In this document: piece after piece, positions 15,362 to 24,387 of the stretch
How positions within the stretch are numbered: the first letter of the stretch is position 1
Layout of the letters: every line of letters begins with the position of its first letter
Source: JAVBMU01 sp031551755
Lineage (GTDB): Bacteria; Actinomycetota; Actinomycetes; Actinomycetales; Cellulomonadaceae
Direction: 5' to 3'
Assembly: GCA_031551755.1 (NCBI GenBank)
Contig: JAVBNE010000001.1
Span: 46,156-110,155, forward strand
DNA: 64,000 nucleotides
Made by a program: the position numbers and the translations under genes
Notes under the pieces: model-generated
Seen by the model: only the letters and a program-made list of their open reading frames with translations
Database searches by the model: none
What the model was told of the DNA's origin: nothing

Positions 15362-16705
15362 ATGGTCGTCGCTGACGTAGCCTCGAGAACCACACCCCAG
15401 GTGAGCAACGATGCGCGCCGGGACCTGATCGATTGGGACCCCAACGACCCGCAGCGCTGGAGCTCTCCGGTCGCCTGGAAGGTCCTGTGGATCACCACCT
15501 TCAACCTGCTCCTCGGCTTCATCGTCTGGTACCTGCCGGGCGCCCTCATCCCCACCCTGGGAACGATCCCCGGCTGGGAGCTCACCGACAGCCAGTCTTA
15601 CTGGCTGATCGCGATGCCTGGTCTGAGCGGTGGTTTCCTGCGGATCCTTTGGATGATCCTGCCGCCGATCATGGGCACCCGGAAGATGGTGACCCTCTCC
15701 GGCCTGCTGCTCCTGATCCCGCTCCTCGGCTGGACCTGGGTCGTCACCCTGAGCGCCAAGCCATCGTTCGCGTTGCTGATCGCCCTGGCGCTGGCCGCGG
15801 GCATCGGTGGTGGCGTCTTCTCCGGTTACATGCCCTCCACCTCGTACTTCTTCCCGAAGAGCAAGCAGGGCGTGGCCCTCGGCCTCCAGGCGGGGATCGG
15901 CAACTTCGGTGTCTCCGTCGTCCAGTTCGTGGTGCCGTGGGCTATCGGCTTCGGCATGTTCGGCATGGCGGCGCTCGTCTCCCACCCGAAGGACAAGCCG
16001 ACGAAGGAGGTCTGGCTGCAGAACCCGGGGTTCATCTTCATCCCGTTCGCGATCGTCGCGGTCGCGCTCGCCTGGACGATGCTCAAGTCGGTGCCGGTGA
16101 AGGCGAATATCCGCCAGCAGTTCGACATCTTCGGCAACAAACACACCTGGTTCATGACCCTCGAGTACATCCTGACCTTCGGGATTTTCTCCGGTCTGGC
16201 CGGCACCTTCGGCATGCTGCTCAAGACGCAGTTCGGCCTGGAGTACGTGAAGTACGTCTTCCTCGGCGCACTCGTCGGATCTCTTGCCCGCATCCTCTGG
16301 GGTCCGCTCTGCGACAAGTTCGGCGGTGCGATCTGGACTGTCGTCTCCGGTATTGGCATCGCTATCTCGGCGACGGTCGTCTACGTCGGCCAGCTGAACA
16401 TCCCCGAAGGTGGCAAGGCCGACTTCACGCAGTTCATGGCCGGCATGATCGCAATCTTCTTCTTCTCGGGTGTGGGTAACGCTGCCACCTTCAAGCAGAT
16501 GCCGATGATCTTCCCGGCACGGCAGGCCGGTGGCGTCATCGGCTGGACGGCGGCCATCGCGGCCTTCGGTCCGTTCCTCTTCGGTGTCGCGTTCAAGACG
16601 TTCTCGCGCAGCGGAGTATTCGCCTTCGTGATCGTCTACGCGCTGATCTGTGCCGCGATCGCCTGGTACTACTACGCGCGGCCGAACGCTGAGGCGAAGA
16701 GCTAG
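15362..16705 (+). CDS. narK: Nitrate/nitrite transporter (MFS, NarK type)
   Basis: 447 residues and about 12 membrane spans. The two nitrate-signature segments of the NNP family are visible: LQAGIGNFGVSVVQF and FFSGVGNAATFKQMP, both glycine-rich and unique to nitrate/nitrite porters. WDPNDPQRW precedes the first span, and a charged loop (SHPKDKPTKEVWLQNPG) sits mid-protein. It imports nitrate for the cytoplasmic NarG site and may exchange it for nitrite. The ATG at 15362 follows GGAGAA by 6 bases. Alternative starts at 15344 or further upstream lack both homology and a Shine-Dalgarno. The regulator and narGHJI follow, but narK is a separate transcript because the regulator is on the other strand. 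Confidence 0.93.
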   Translation: MVVADVASRTTPQVSNDARRDLIDWDPNDPQRWSSPVAWKVLWITTFNLLLGFIVWYLPGALIPTLGTIPGWELTDSQSYWLIAMPGLSGGFLRILWMILPPIMGTRKMVTLSGLLLLIPLLGWTWVVTLSAKPSFALLIALALAAGIGGGVFSGYMPSTSYFFPKSKQGVALGLQAGIGNFGVSVVQFVVPWAIGFGMFGMAALVSHPKDKPTKEVWLQNPGFIFIPFAIVAVALAWTMLKSVPVKANIRQQFDIFGNKHTWFMTLEYILTFGIFSGLAGTFGMLLKTQFGLEYVKYVFLGALVGSLARILWGPLCDKFGGAIWTVVSGIGIAISATVVYVGQLNIPEGGKADFTQFMAGMIAIFFFSGVGNAATFKQMPMIFPARQAGGVIGWTAAIAAFGPFLFGVAFKTFSRSGVFAFVIVYALICAAIAWYYYARPNAEAKS

Positions 16706-16712
16706 TCGAATG

Positions 16713-17483
16713 TCACGGACGCTGGATGGGCACGGGTGTCGACTCGTCGTAGTCAGGACCGACAACGTCGAGCTGCACGACGCAGCGGTGGTCTCCCACA
16801 TGGGGGGCGGCCGACGTCGCACGGCGAGTCGACCCGAGCTCAGCCAGCGTTCCGTTGACCAGGCCGAGGTGCAGCGAGCACACAGCCTGGGGCGAGTTGT
16901 ACGAGGTCGCGATGAAAGGACAGTTGTGGAGCACCAGAGTGTCGGCCTCATCGGCATCTGCCGCGACGGGCTCCTCACTCGCCTCCGGCGCGAACCACAA
17001 CGCATCCATCTTGGCGACCAGGCGCTCGGCGATCTCGTTCTCGTCCGGCGGGGTGGCGCCGGGTTCCGGCGCGTCGGTCAGCAGGTGGCCCCACGTCTGG
17101 CCCGCGGCGTACAGGACCTTCGGCGCTTCGGGCATCCCGCGAGTGATCGCGGCCGTCAGCGTTTCGGCCAGCACCCGGTAGCCCTGGGCGCGTTCGTGGG
17201 TCTGGTTGGGCAAAGTGCCCATATACAGCACCTTCGGACGTCCCCGGGTCTCGCGGGCCTGCTGGGTGCGTTCGGCCATGCCGGCGTCGACCAGCGCCTC
17301 CAGGTGGAATCGCGCCGTGTTGACGTGCACACCCACTTCCTCGGCCACCTCGGCCACCGAGAGCGGTGTCTTGGAATCGCGCAGAAGCAAGATGATGTGC
17401 GTCCGCCGCCCCCCGTGGTCGCTGCGTCCCGTCGTCCCGTCATAGCCGGCACGACCTTGTGGTCTGACCACCAGTCCGTCCAA
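16713..17483 (-). CDS. ArsR-like (COG2345) regulator with conserved cysteines, probable nar regulator
   Basis: Up to 256 residues. Residues 28-90 form a winged HTH: TPLSVAEVAEEVGVHVNTAR, FHLEALVDAGMAER, then the wing TRGRPKVLYMG. The C-terminal half has the COG2345 pattern HNCPFIATSYNSPQAVCSLH and a later HRCVVQLDV, giving C188, C202 and C234. In relatives such as SufR, and functionally in ArnR of Corynebacterium, cysteines hold an Fe-S cluster that senses oxygen or NO. Only three cysteines are present here. The start is TTG at 17483 or GTG at 17471. The gene is transcribed away from narG and shares its upstream region, so autoregulation together with narGHJI is likely. Confidence 0.82.
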   Translation of the reverse strand: MDGLVVRPQGRAGYDGTTGRSDHGGRRTHIILLLRDSKTPLSVAEVAEEVGVHVNTARFHLEALVDAGMAERTQQARETRGRPKVLYMGTLPNQTHERAQGYRVLAETLTAAITRGMPEAPKVLYAAGQTWGHLLTDAPEPGATPPDENEIAERLVAKMDALWFAPEASEEPVAADADEADTLVLHNCPFIATSYNSPQAVCSLHLGLVNGTLAELGSTRRATSAAPHVGDHRCVVQLDVVGPDYDESTPVPIQRP

Positions 17484-17561
17484 TCCTAGTAACCGCCGTC
17501 CCCCCTCGTGATGCTGACCCTACTTCAACAGGAAGCATCCGAACCGAGGAGCTGCTCTCTC

Positions 17562-20500
17562 ATGACCAAGGATGCCTCTACCTCCGCTGCCGCACCAGCG
17601 CCTCCAGCGATGTCACCGTTGATGGCCTCGCTGCTGTCGGCGCGCAGCCACTTCCCGGGAACGGAGGTGACCGATAACGCGCACGCCATCATCGAGACGG
17701 ACCCGTCCGAATGGGACCGGTTCTACCGGGACCGTTGGGCCCATGACAAGGTGGTGCGTTCGACCCACGGGGTCAACTGCACCGGCTCGTGCGCTTGGGA
17801 TGTCTACGTCAAAGACGGGTTGATCACCTGGGAGCACCAGGGTACGAACTACCCGACGACCGGCCTCGACAGCCCCGAGTACGAACCTCGCGGCTGCCCC
17901 CGCGGCGCATCGTTCTCCTGGTATACCTACTCCCCGTCACGGGTGCGCTACCCCTATATCCGGGGAGTGCTGCTCGACATGTACCTCGACGCCCGCTGTC
18001 GGCTGGGCGACCCGGTGCTCGCCTGGGCCGAGATCGTCGAGAGCCCGCTCAAGGCCACCCTGTACAAGAAGGCTCGTGGCCGTGGTGGGTTCGTGCGCGC
18101 CGATTGGGATCTGGCGCAGGAGATCATGGCCGCCGCCCACGTGCACACGATCAAGAACTACGGTCCGGACCGTTGCGTGGGCTTCACGCCGATCCCGGCC
18201 ATGTCGATGGCGAGCTTCGCGGCCGGCACCCGCTTCCTGTCGATGATCGGCGGCACGCTGCTGAGCTTCTACGACTGGTACGCGGACCTGCCCCCCGCCA
18301 GCCCGCAGATCTGGGGCGACCAGACGGATGTCCCCGAATCCGGCGACTGGTGGAACTCCAGCTACATCATGATGTGGGGATCGAATGTCCCGGTGACCCG
18401 GACACCCGACGCCCACTTCCTCGCGGAGGTGCGCTACAAGGGTGCCAAGGTGGTCGCGGTCAGCCCGGACTATGCCGAGAACGTGAAGTTCGCCGATGAC
18501 TGGCTGGCTCCGGCTCCCGGAACCGACGGCGCGCTCGCCCAGGCGATGGGCCATGTGTTGCTCACCGAGTTCTACCGCGACCGGCAGGTGCCGTACTTCG
18601 AGGAATACGCCCGGAAATTCACAGACGCACCCTTCCTCGTGAACTTGGAAGCCACCGAGGGCGGCCGGGTGTTCCGCCCCGGTAAGTTCCTGACGGCGGC
18701 GGATATCGATTCCGAGGTCGTCGCAGGTGCCACCGGCGAACGACCCGAGTTCCGCCCCGTGATGCTCGACGTGGCCGCCGACAAGATCACCGTGCCCAAC
18801 GGCACTGTGGCCGATCGGTGGACCGAGGACGGCATGGGTCGCTGGAACCTCGACCTGGAGGACATCGACCCCGCGATCAGCCTGCACGGGGTGACCCACG
18901 CCGGTGCGGCCGCCATGGGCGTCGAGATCCAGATGCCGCGATTCGACATCGGAGACACCGAGGGCGGTTCGGCCATCCAGCGCGGCGTCCCCGCCATCCG
19001 GGTGGGCGACCGACTGGTCACCACGGTCTTCGATCTGCTCATGGCGCAGTACGGCGTGGCCCGCGACGGGCTACCCGGCCAGGCCGCGGCCGATTATGAC
19101 GACGTCGACTGCCCCGGGACACCCGCGTGGCAGGCTGCCATCACCGGCGTCCCCGCCGAGCAGTGCATCCGGATCGCCCGGGAGTTCACGCGCAATGCCG
19201 AGCTCAGCGGTGGCAAGTCGATGATCATCCTCGGTGCCGGCACGAACCACTGGTACCACGCCGACACGATCTACCGGTCGTTCATCGCACTGCTCACGCT
19301 GGCCGGTTGCCAGGGAGTCAACGGTGGTGGCTGGGCCCACTACGTGGGTCAGGAGAAGGCGCGGCCGGTCACCGGTCAGCAACACATGTCCTTCGCCCTC
19401 GACTGGCAGCGGCCCACCCGGCACCAGGCCAGCACGTCGTTCTGGTACTCGGCCACCGACCAGTGGCGTTACGAGGGCTTCGGCGCCGACGAGCTGGTCT
19501 CCCCGGCCGGCCCCGGCAACCTGAAGTCGACGAGCATGATGGACTGCCTGGTTCAGGCCGCTCGGCTGGGGTGGACGCCCTCGCATCCCGGATTCAACCG
19601 GAACCCGCTGGACCTGTGCGATGAGGCGGCCGAGGCGGGCGTCTCCGTCCCCGACCATCTGGTCTCGGAACTGAAGTCCGGCAACCTGAAGTTCGCTGTC
19701 GAGGACCCGGACGACCCGCAGAACTTCCCCCGGGTGCTGACCGTTTGGCGGGCCAACCTGATCGGGAACTCGGCCAAGGGCAACGAGTACTTCATCAAGC
19801 ACCTCCTGGGTGCCGACTCGGCGCTTCGCGCCAACGAGACTGCCCCCGACGGTCGACCGGAGGAAGTGGTCTGGAGGGAGCAGGCACCCGAGGGCAAACT
19901 CGATCTGCTCACCAACATCGACTTCCGGATGACCTCGACATCGCTCTTCGCGGACATCGTGCTGCCGGCGGCCACTTGGTACGAGAAGCAGGACATCTCG
20001 ACGACGGATATGCACCCCTTCGTGCATGCCCTGAACGCCGCGATCGCACCGCCGTGGCAGGCCCGGAACGACTGGGACGCGTTCTGTGGGTTGGCCGACA
20101 AGGTCTCGGAGATGGCGGTCACCCACCTGGGCACCCGCACCGACGTCATCGGCGCTCCGCTCATCACCGACACACCCGATGAGATGGCCCAGCCCGGCGG
20201 GGTCGTCCGCGACTGGCGCAAGGGCGAATGCGACGCCATCCCGGGCGTGACCATGCCGCGATTCATCGTGATTGAGCGGGACTACACGCAGATCGCCGAG
20301 AAGATGCGCGCCGTCGGGCCGCTGCTGTCCAAGGTCGGCACCACGACCAAGGGCGTCACGGTGATGCCGGAGCAGGCCATCGAATACCTGGCCAAGGCCA
20401 ACGGTGTGCGTTCGGGTGGCGTCGCGGACGGCCGGCCGGCAATCGATACCGCAGCCCACATGTGCGACGCGATCCTCGCGCTCTCCGGTACCACGAACGG

Positions 20501-21311
20501 TCATGTTTCGGTGGCCGGTTTCAAGGCGATGGAGAAGCGCACCGGTAAACGGCTCGCCGACCTGGCCGAGGAGAACCACGATCGCCAGGTGCGGTTCGCG
20601 GATGCCCTCAAGGGTCCGCAGCCGGTGTACACCAGCTACGAGTGGTCCGGTTCGGAGACAGGCGGCCGTCGCTACTCGCCGTTCACCATCAACGTGGAAC
20701 GGGAGAAGCCCTGGCACACGATCACCGGTCGTCAGCAGTACTACGTCGACCACGACTGGATGGCCGAGCTCGGCGAACTCCTCCCGGTCTATCGGCCACC
20801 GCTCGACATGGCTCGGCACTTCGGTCACCAGGGGTTCAGTGATCCCGGCTCGGCCGAGGTGACGGTGCGGTACCTGACACCGCACTCCAAGTGGTCCATG
20901 CACAGCCAGTTCCAGGACAACCCGTACATGCTGGCGCTGTCCCGAGGCGGCCCCACCATCTGGATGTCGGAGGCGGATGCCGCCACGGCGGGCATCTCGG
21001 ACAACGATTGGATCGAAGCGGTGAACCGCAACGGTGTCGTCGTGGCCCGGGCAATCGTCTCCCACCGCATGCCCACCGGCACGGTGTACATGTACCACTC
21101 CAAGGATCGCAACATCGATGTCCCGAAGGCAGAGGCATCCGGTAAGCGCGGTGGTATCCACAACGCGTTGACCATGATCCTGATGAAGCCGACCCACCTG
21201 CTCGGCGGGTACGGCCAGCTCACCTACGCCTTCAACTACTACGGCCCCACGGGCAACCAACGCGACGAGTTCACCGTGATTCGTCGCCGCAACCAGGAGG
21301 TCGAGTACTGA
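17562..21311 (+). CDS. narG: Respiratory nitrate reductase alpha subunit
   Basis: 1249 residues, the usual NarG length. It reduces nitrate to nitrite at a Mo-bis-MGD centre in the cytoplasm. The FS0 cluster ligands are H69, C73, C77 (HGVNCTGSC) and C112 (RGCPRG). The Mo-ligand Asp lies in QTDVPES (D256), followed by SSYIMMWGSNVPVTRTPDAH. No twin-arginine signal is present, as in other NarG. The ATG at 17562 follows GAGGAGC at 17545-17551; an ATG at 17508 adds 18 residues with no support. The stop overlaps narH by one base, so the genes are translationally coupled in narGHJI. Confidence 0.97.
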   Translation: MTKDASTSAAAPAPPAMSPLMASLLSARSHFPGTEVTDNAHAIIETDPSEWDRFYRDRWAHDKVVRSTHGVNCTGSCAWDVYVKDGLITWEHQGTNYPTTGLDSPEYEPRGCPRGASFSWYTYSPSRVRYPYIRGVLLDMYLDARCRLGDPVLAWAEIVESPLKATLYKKARGRGGFVRADWDLAQEIMAAAHVHTIKNYGPDRCVGFTPIPAMSMASFAAGTRFLSMIGGTLLSFYDWYADLPPASPQIWGDQTDVPESGDWWNSSYIMMWGSNVPVTRTPDAHFLAEVRYKGAKVVAVSPDYAENVKFADDWLAPAPGTDGALAQAMGHVLLTEFYRDRQVPYFEEYARKFTDAPFLVNLEATEGGRVFRPGKFLTAADIDSEVVAGATGERPEFRPVMLDVAADKITVPNGTVADRWTEDGMGRWNLDLEDIDPAISLHGVTHAGAAAMGVEIQMPRFDIGDTEGGSAIQRGVPAIRVGDRLVTTVFDLLMAQYGVARDGLPGQAAADYDDVDCPGTPAWQAAITGVPAEQCIRIAREFTRNAELSGGKSMIILGAGTNHWYHADTIYRSFIALLTLAGCQGVNGGGWAHYVGQEKARPVTGQQHMSFALDWQRPTRHQASTSFWYSATDQWRYEGFGADELVSPAGPGNLKSTSMMDCLVQAARLGWTPSHPGFNRNPLDLCDEAAEAGVSVPDHLVSELKSGNLKFAVEDPDDPQNFPRVLTVWRANLIGNSAKGNEYFIKHLLGADSALRANETAPDGRPEEVVWREQAPEGKLDLLTNIDFRMTSTSLFADIVLPAATWYEKQDISTTDMHPFVHALNAAIAPPWQARNDWDAFCGLADKVSEMAVTHLGTRTDVIGAPLITDTPDEMAQPGGVVRDWRKGECDAIPGVTMPRFIVIERDYTQIAEKMRAVGPLLSKVGTTTKGVTVMPEQAIEYLAKANGVRSGGVADGRPAIDTAAHMCDAILALSGTTNGHVSVAGFKAMEKRTGKRLADLAEENHDRQVRFADALKGPQPVYTSYEWSGSETGGRRYSPFTINVEREKPWHTITGRQQYYVDHDWMAELGELLPVYRPPLDMARHFGHQGFSDPGSAEVTVRYLTPHSKWSMHSQFQDNPYMLALSRGGPTIWMSEADAATAGISDNDWIEAVNRNGVVVARAIVSHRMPTGTVYMYHSKDRNIDVPKAEASGKRGGIHNALTMILMKPTHLLGGYGQLTYAFNYYGPTGNQRDEFTVIRRRNQEVEY

Positions 21312-22837
21312 TGCGCATCATGGCTCAGGTCGCGATGGTGATGAACCTCGATAAGTGCATCGGGTGTCACACCTGTTCGGTCACCTGCAAGCAGACGTGG
21401 ACCAACCGCGACGGCGTCGAGTACGTGTGGTTCAACAACGTCGAGACCAAACCAGGCACGGGTTACCCGCGTGGCCACGAGGACCAGGATCGCTGGCACG
21501 GTGGCTGGGAACTCGACCGCAAGGGCCGGTTGCGGCTGCGTTCTGGTGGTCGGCTGCGGAGGTTGGCGCACATCTTCGCCAACCCCGACCTGCCGGAGTT
21601 GGACGACTACTACGAGCCGGCGACCTACGACTTCGACCAGCTGATCTCCGCCCCGGCGGACTCTCCGCGGGTCCCGGTCGCGCGGCCCAAGAGTGCGATC
21701 ACCGGTAAGGACATGAAGATCGAGTGGGGTCCCAACTGGGACGATGATCTCGCTGGTTCGCCGGAGATCGCTCACCTCGACCCGAACTTCAAGTCGATGA
21801 CCGAGAAGGTCAAGCTGTCGTTCGAGCAGACGTTCATGTTCCACCTGCCACGCATCTGCGAGCACTGCCTGAACCCGGCGTGTGTCTCGGCCTGCCCGTC
21901 ATCCGCGATGTACAAGCGGGTCGAGGACGGCATCGTCTTGGTCGATCAGGACAAGTGCCGTGGGTGGCGGATGTGTGTCTCGGCGTGCCCGTACAAGAAG
22001 GTCTACGTCAACCACCGGACCGGCAAGGCGGAGAAGTGCACGTTCTGCTTCCCCCGGATCGAGGCCGGTATGCCGACAGTGTGCGCGGAGACCTGTGTGG
22101 GCCGACTCCGCTACATCGGTCTCGTGCTTTACGACGCCGACAAGGTGGAGGCGGCTGCCTCGGTGACCGACCCGGCCGACCTGCTGGACGCCCAGCGCGG
22201 GGTCTTCTGTGACCCGTTCGACCCGGAGGTCATCGCGGCCGCCCGGGAGGCTGGTATCGCTGAGGACTGGATCGACGCCGCACAAAAGTCGCCGATCTGG
22301 GCGCTGATCTCCCGGTACAAGGTGGCCCTGCCGCTGCACCCGGAATACCGCACGATGCCGATGGTCTGGTATGTGCCACCGCTGTCCCCGGTGCTCGATG
22401 TCACCACCGAGTTGGGCCGGGACTCCGCCGACGCCGACGATGTCTTCCACACGATCGCCTCACTGCGCATCCCGATGGAGTACCTGGCGAGCATCTTCAG
22501 CGCCGGGGACACCGACGTGGTGGCCGGCGTGCTCATGCGGCTGGCCGCCATGCGTGCCCACATGCGCCAGCGCACCCTCGACGGTGCCGCCGATGAGCAG
22601 CTACTCGCCAAGGTCGGCATGACCGCCGAGGACGTGGAGTCGATGTACCGGTTGCTGGCGATCGCCAAGATGACCGACCGGTACGTCGTTCCCGCTGCCC
22701 ACAAGGAGGATGCGGCGGAGTTGGCCTCGTGGGCCTCCGGCTGCTCCCTGGACGGCGTCGGCGGTCCGGGAATGACCGCTCAGGGCACCGGTGGTGGCGT
22801 GGTTCCACTGACGCTCTCGAGGCGGCGGCCCTCATGA
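21311..22837 (+). CDS. narH: Respiratory nitrate reductase beta subunit
   Basis: 508 residues carrying four Fe-S clusters that pass electrons from NarI to NarG. Motifs: CIGCHTCSVTC (C16-C26), CEHCLNPACVSACP, CRGWRMCVSACP (Trp in place of one Cys, the known [3Fe-4S] signature of NarH) and CTFCFPRIEAGMPTVCAETC. The start MRIMAQVAMVMNLDKC is canonical and its ATG overlaps the narG stop. The stop overlaps the narJ start (ATGA). Confidence 0.97.
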   Translation: MRIMAQVAMVMNLDKCIGCHTCSVTCKQTWTNRDGVEYVWFNNVETKPGTGYPRGHEDQDRWHGGWELDRKGRLRLRSGGRLRRLAHIFANPDLPELDDYYEPATYDFDQLISAPADSPRVPVARPKSAITGKDMKIEWGPNWDDDLAGSPEIAHLDPNFKSMTEKVKLSFEQTFMFHLPRICEHCLNPACVSACPSSAMYKRVEDGIVLVDQDKCRGWRMCVSACPYKKVYVNHRTGKAEKCTFCFPRIEAGMPTVCAETCVGRLRYIGLVLYDADKVEAAASVTDPADLLDAQRGVFCDPFDPEVIAAAREAGIAEDWIDAAQKSPIWALISRYKVALPLHPEYRTMPMVWYVPPLSPVLDVTTELGRDSADADDVFHTIASLRIPMEYLASIFSAGDTDVVAGVLMRLAAMRAHMRQRTLDGAADEQLLAKVGMTAEDVESMYRLLAIAKMTDRYVVPAAHKEDAAELASWASGCSLDGVGGPGMTAQGTGGGVVPLTLSRRRPS

Positions 22838-23592
22838 CCGGCGCGGTGGGTGTGCTGGAGAGCGCCGCGACCTCTGCCCGGGCGTCGGCCCGGCGGCCGG
22901 TATCCGTGCCGCTGTTCCGGCGGTCGCGGCGGCGGGCCGTCGTCGAGATTCCTGGGCGTTCCGATGTGCTCGCACTCACCGGGATGCTGTTGACCTACCC
23001 GGACGACGCGTTCTACGCCCAGTCGCAGCAGATCGGCGCTGTGATCGCCGGTTTGCCCGATTCGGCTCCGGCGGGAATGCTGCGGGAGTTCTGGGTCGAA
23101 TTCACGGCCATGGACGAGAAGGCGGCTCGGGCGCATTACGTCGACACCTTCGACCTCAAGCGCAAGTCGTCGCTCTACCTGAGCTATTACCTGCATGGGG
23201 ACACGCGTCAACGTGGAATGGCCCTGCTCGCCCTCAAGCAGCGGTACCGGGCTTGTGGGTTCGCCCCGGACGAGGCCGAGCTGCCCGACTACCTGCCCAT
23301 GGCCCTGGAGTTCGCGGCCCGGGCTGGCAGCGGTGTCGGTGAGGCGCCGTTGCGTACCCACCGCGCGGGTATCGAGCTCATCCGGCGCACCCTCACCGAG
23401 AACGGGTCGGTTTATCGGCTGGTCCTCGATGCTGTTGCCACCCTGCTCGGCCCGGCCACCGATCGTCAGGTGGCCACCGCCGGCAAGCTCGCGGCCGAGG
23501 GTCCGCCCACGGACGATGACCTTGCCCCCACCGCGGATGCTCTCGTCCCCTACGGTCCGCCCGAGCTGACCTGTACCCCGAAAGGATTCTGA
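22834..23592 (+). CDS. narJ: Nitrate reductase molybdenum cofactor assembly chaperone
   Basis: 252 residues, a TorD/NarJ-type helical chaperone that holds apo-NarG for Mo cofactor insertion. YVDTFDLKRKSSLYLSYYLH and GDTRQRGMALLALKQRYR are the family core, and ELPDYLPMALEF follows. The ATG at 22834 overlaps the narH stop. About 50 residues precede the core, longer than E. coli NarJ, as often in actinobacteria. It is not a structural subunit of the final enzyme. Confidence 0.94.
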   Translation: MTGAVGVLESAATSARASARRPVSVPLFRRSRRRAVVEIPGRSDVLALTGMLLTYPDDAFYAQSQQIGAVIAGLPDSAPAGMLREFWVEFTAMDEKAARAHYVDTFDLKRKSSLYLSYYLHGDTRQRGMALLALKQRYRACGFAPDEAELPDYLPMALEFAARAGSGVGEAPLRTHRAGIELIRRTLTENGSVYRLVLDAVATLLGPATDRQVATAGKLAAEGPPTDDDLAPTADALVPYGPPELTCTPKGF

Positions 23593-23595
23593 CTC

Positions 23596-24303
23596 ATGTG
23601 GGGAACCGTCGCGTTCGTCATCTTGCCCTATGCGTGCCTGGTCGTCTTCATCGTGGGGCACGCCTGGCGCTATCGCAATGACCAGTTCGGCTGGACCACC
23701 CGCACCAGCCAGGTACTGGAGAAGAAGTGGCTGGCCTGGGGGTCGCCGCTCTTCCACTTCGGTGCATTGTTTGCGATTCTCGGGCACGTCTCGGGATTGC
23801 TGATCCCACCGTCCTGGACCCGGGCTCTTGGGATCTCGGACCACACCTATCACCAGGTAGCGGTCGTGGCCGGAACTGTCGCGGGCGTTCTGCTGTGCGC
23901 CGGGTTGGTGATCCTGCTGCTGCGCCGGTTCATGACGTCGCAGCGCATCCGCTTGGTCACCTCGCCCATGGACCGGGTCCTGTACCTGCTGCTGACCGTG
24001 GAGATCTGCCTGGGCATGTGGCAAACGGTGGTCATCAACGTCTTCGGTGAGGGATACGAGTACCGGGGGACGGTTGCGGTGTGGTTCCAGCAGCTGTTCA
24101 TTTTCCAACCGGATGCCTCGCTCATCACCGGTGCTCCAGCCGTGTATGCCTGGCATGCAGTACTGGCCTGCCTGATCCTCGCGATCTGGCCGTTCACGCG
24201 GCTGGTACACGTGTGGTCGGTGCCGGTGGCCTACTTGGCCCGGCCCTATGTCGTCTACCGGCGCAAGGCAGCCGTCCACAAGACAGCTGTGTCGGCTCGG
24301 TAG
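23596..24303 (+). CDS. narI: Respiratory nitrate reductase gamma subunit (cytochrome b)
   Basis: 235 residues with five membrane spans. It oxidises menaquinol and passes electrons through two b haems to NarH. Conserved parts: YRNDQFGWTTRTSQVLEKKW, LFHFGALFAILGHVSGLLIP (haem His), HQVAVVAGTVAGVLL, and AWHAVLACLILAIWPFTRLV with two His near the end. AAAGGA precedes the ATG. It ends the nar operon; a strong terminator follows 10 bases later. Confidence 0.96.
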   Translation: MWGTVAFVILPYACLVVFIVGHAWRYRNDQFGWTTRTSQVLEKKWLAWGSPLFHFGALFAILGHVSGLLIPPSWTRALGISDHTYHQVAVVAGTVAGVLLCAGLVILLLRRFMTSQRIRLVTSPMDRVLYLLLTVEICLGMWQTVVINVFGEGYEYRGTVAVWFQQLFIFQPDASLITGAPAVYAWHAVLACLILAIWPFTRLVHVWSVPVAYLARPYVVYRRKAAVHKTAVSAR

Positions 24304-24313
24304 CCGTAACCAG

Positions 24314-24352
24314 AAGCGCCGCGACCCATCACACCTGGGTCGCGGCGCTTTT
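24314..24352 (+). terminator. Intrinsic terminator of narGHJI
   Basis: A perfect 15-base stem (24314-24328 with 24336-24350), loop TCACACC, ends in TTTT. It sits between narI and the convergent moeA and may slow transcription from both sides. Confidence 0.92.
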
Positions 24353-24387
24353 GTGTGGGCCGGGGCGGCCCGGGATTGCCGGGGAAG

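Noticed and set aside
15287..17005. Long minus-strand open frame over narK
   Set aside because: Asp/Glu/Arg-rich shadow; narK has clear nitrate-porter motifs on the plus strand.
19071..21260. A 729-codon antisense open frame inside narG
   Set aside because: Composition artefact; no start signal and no recognisable domain.
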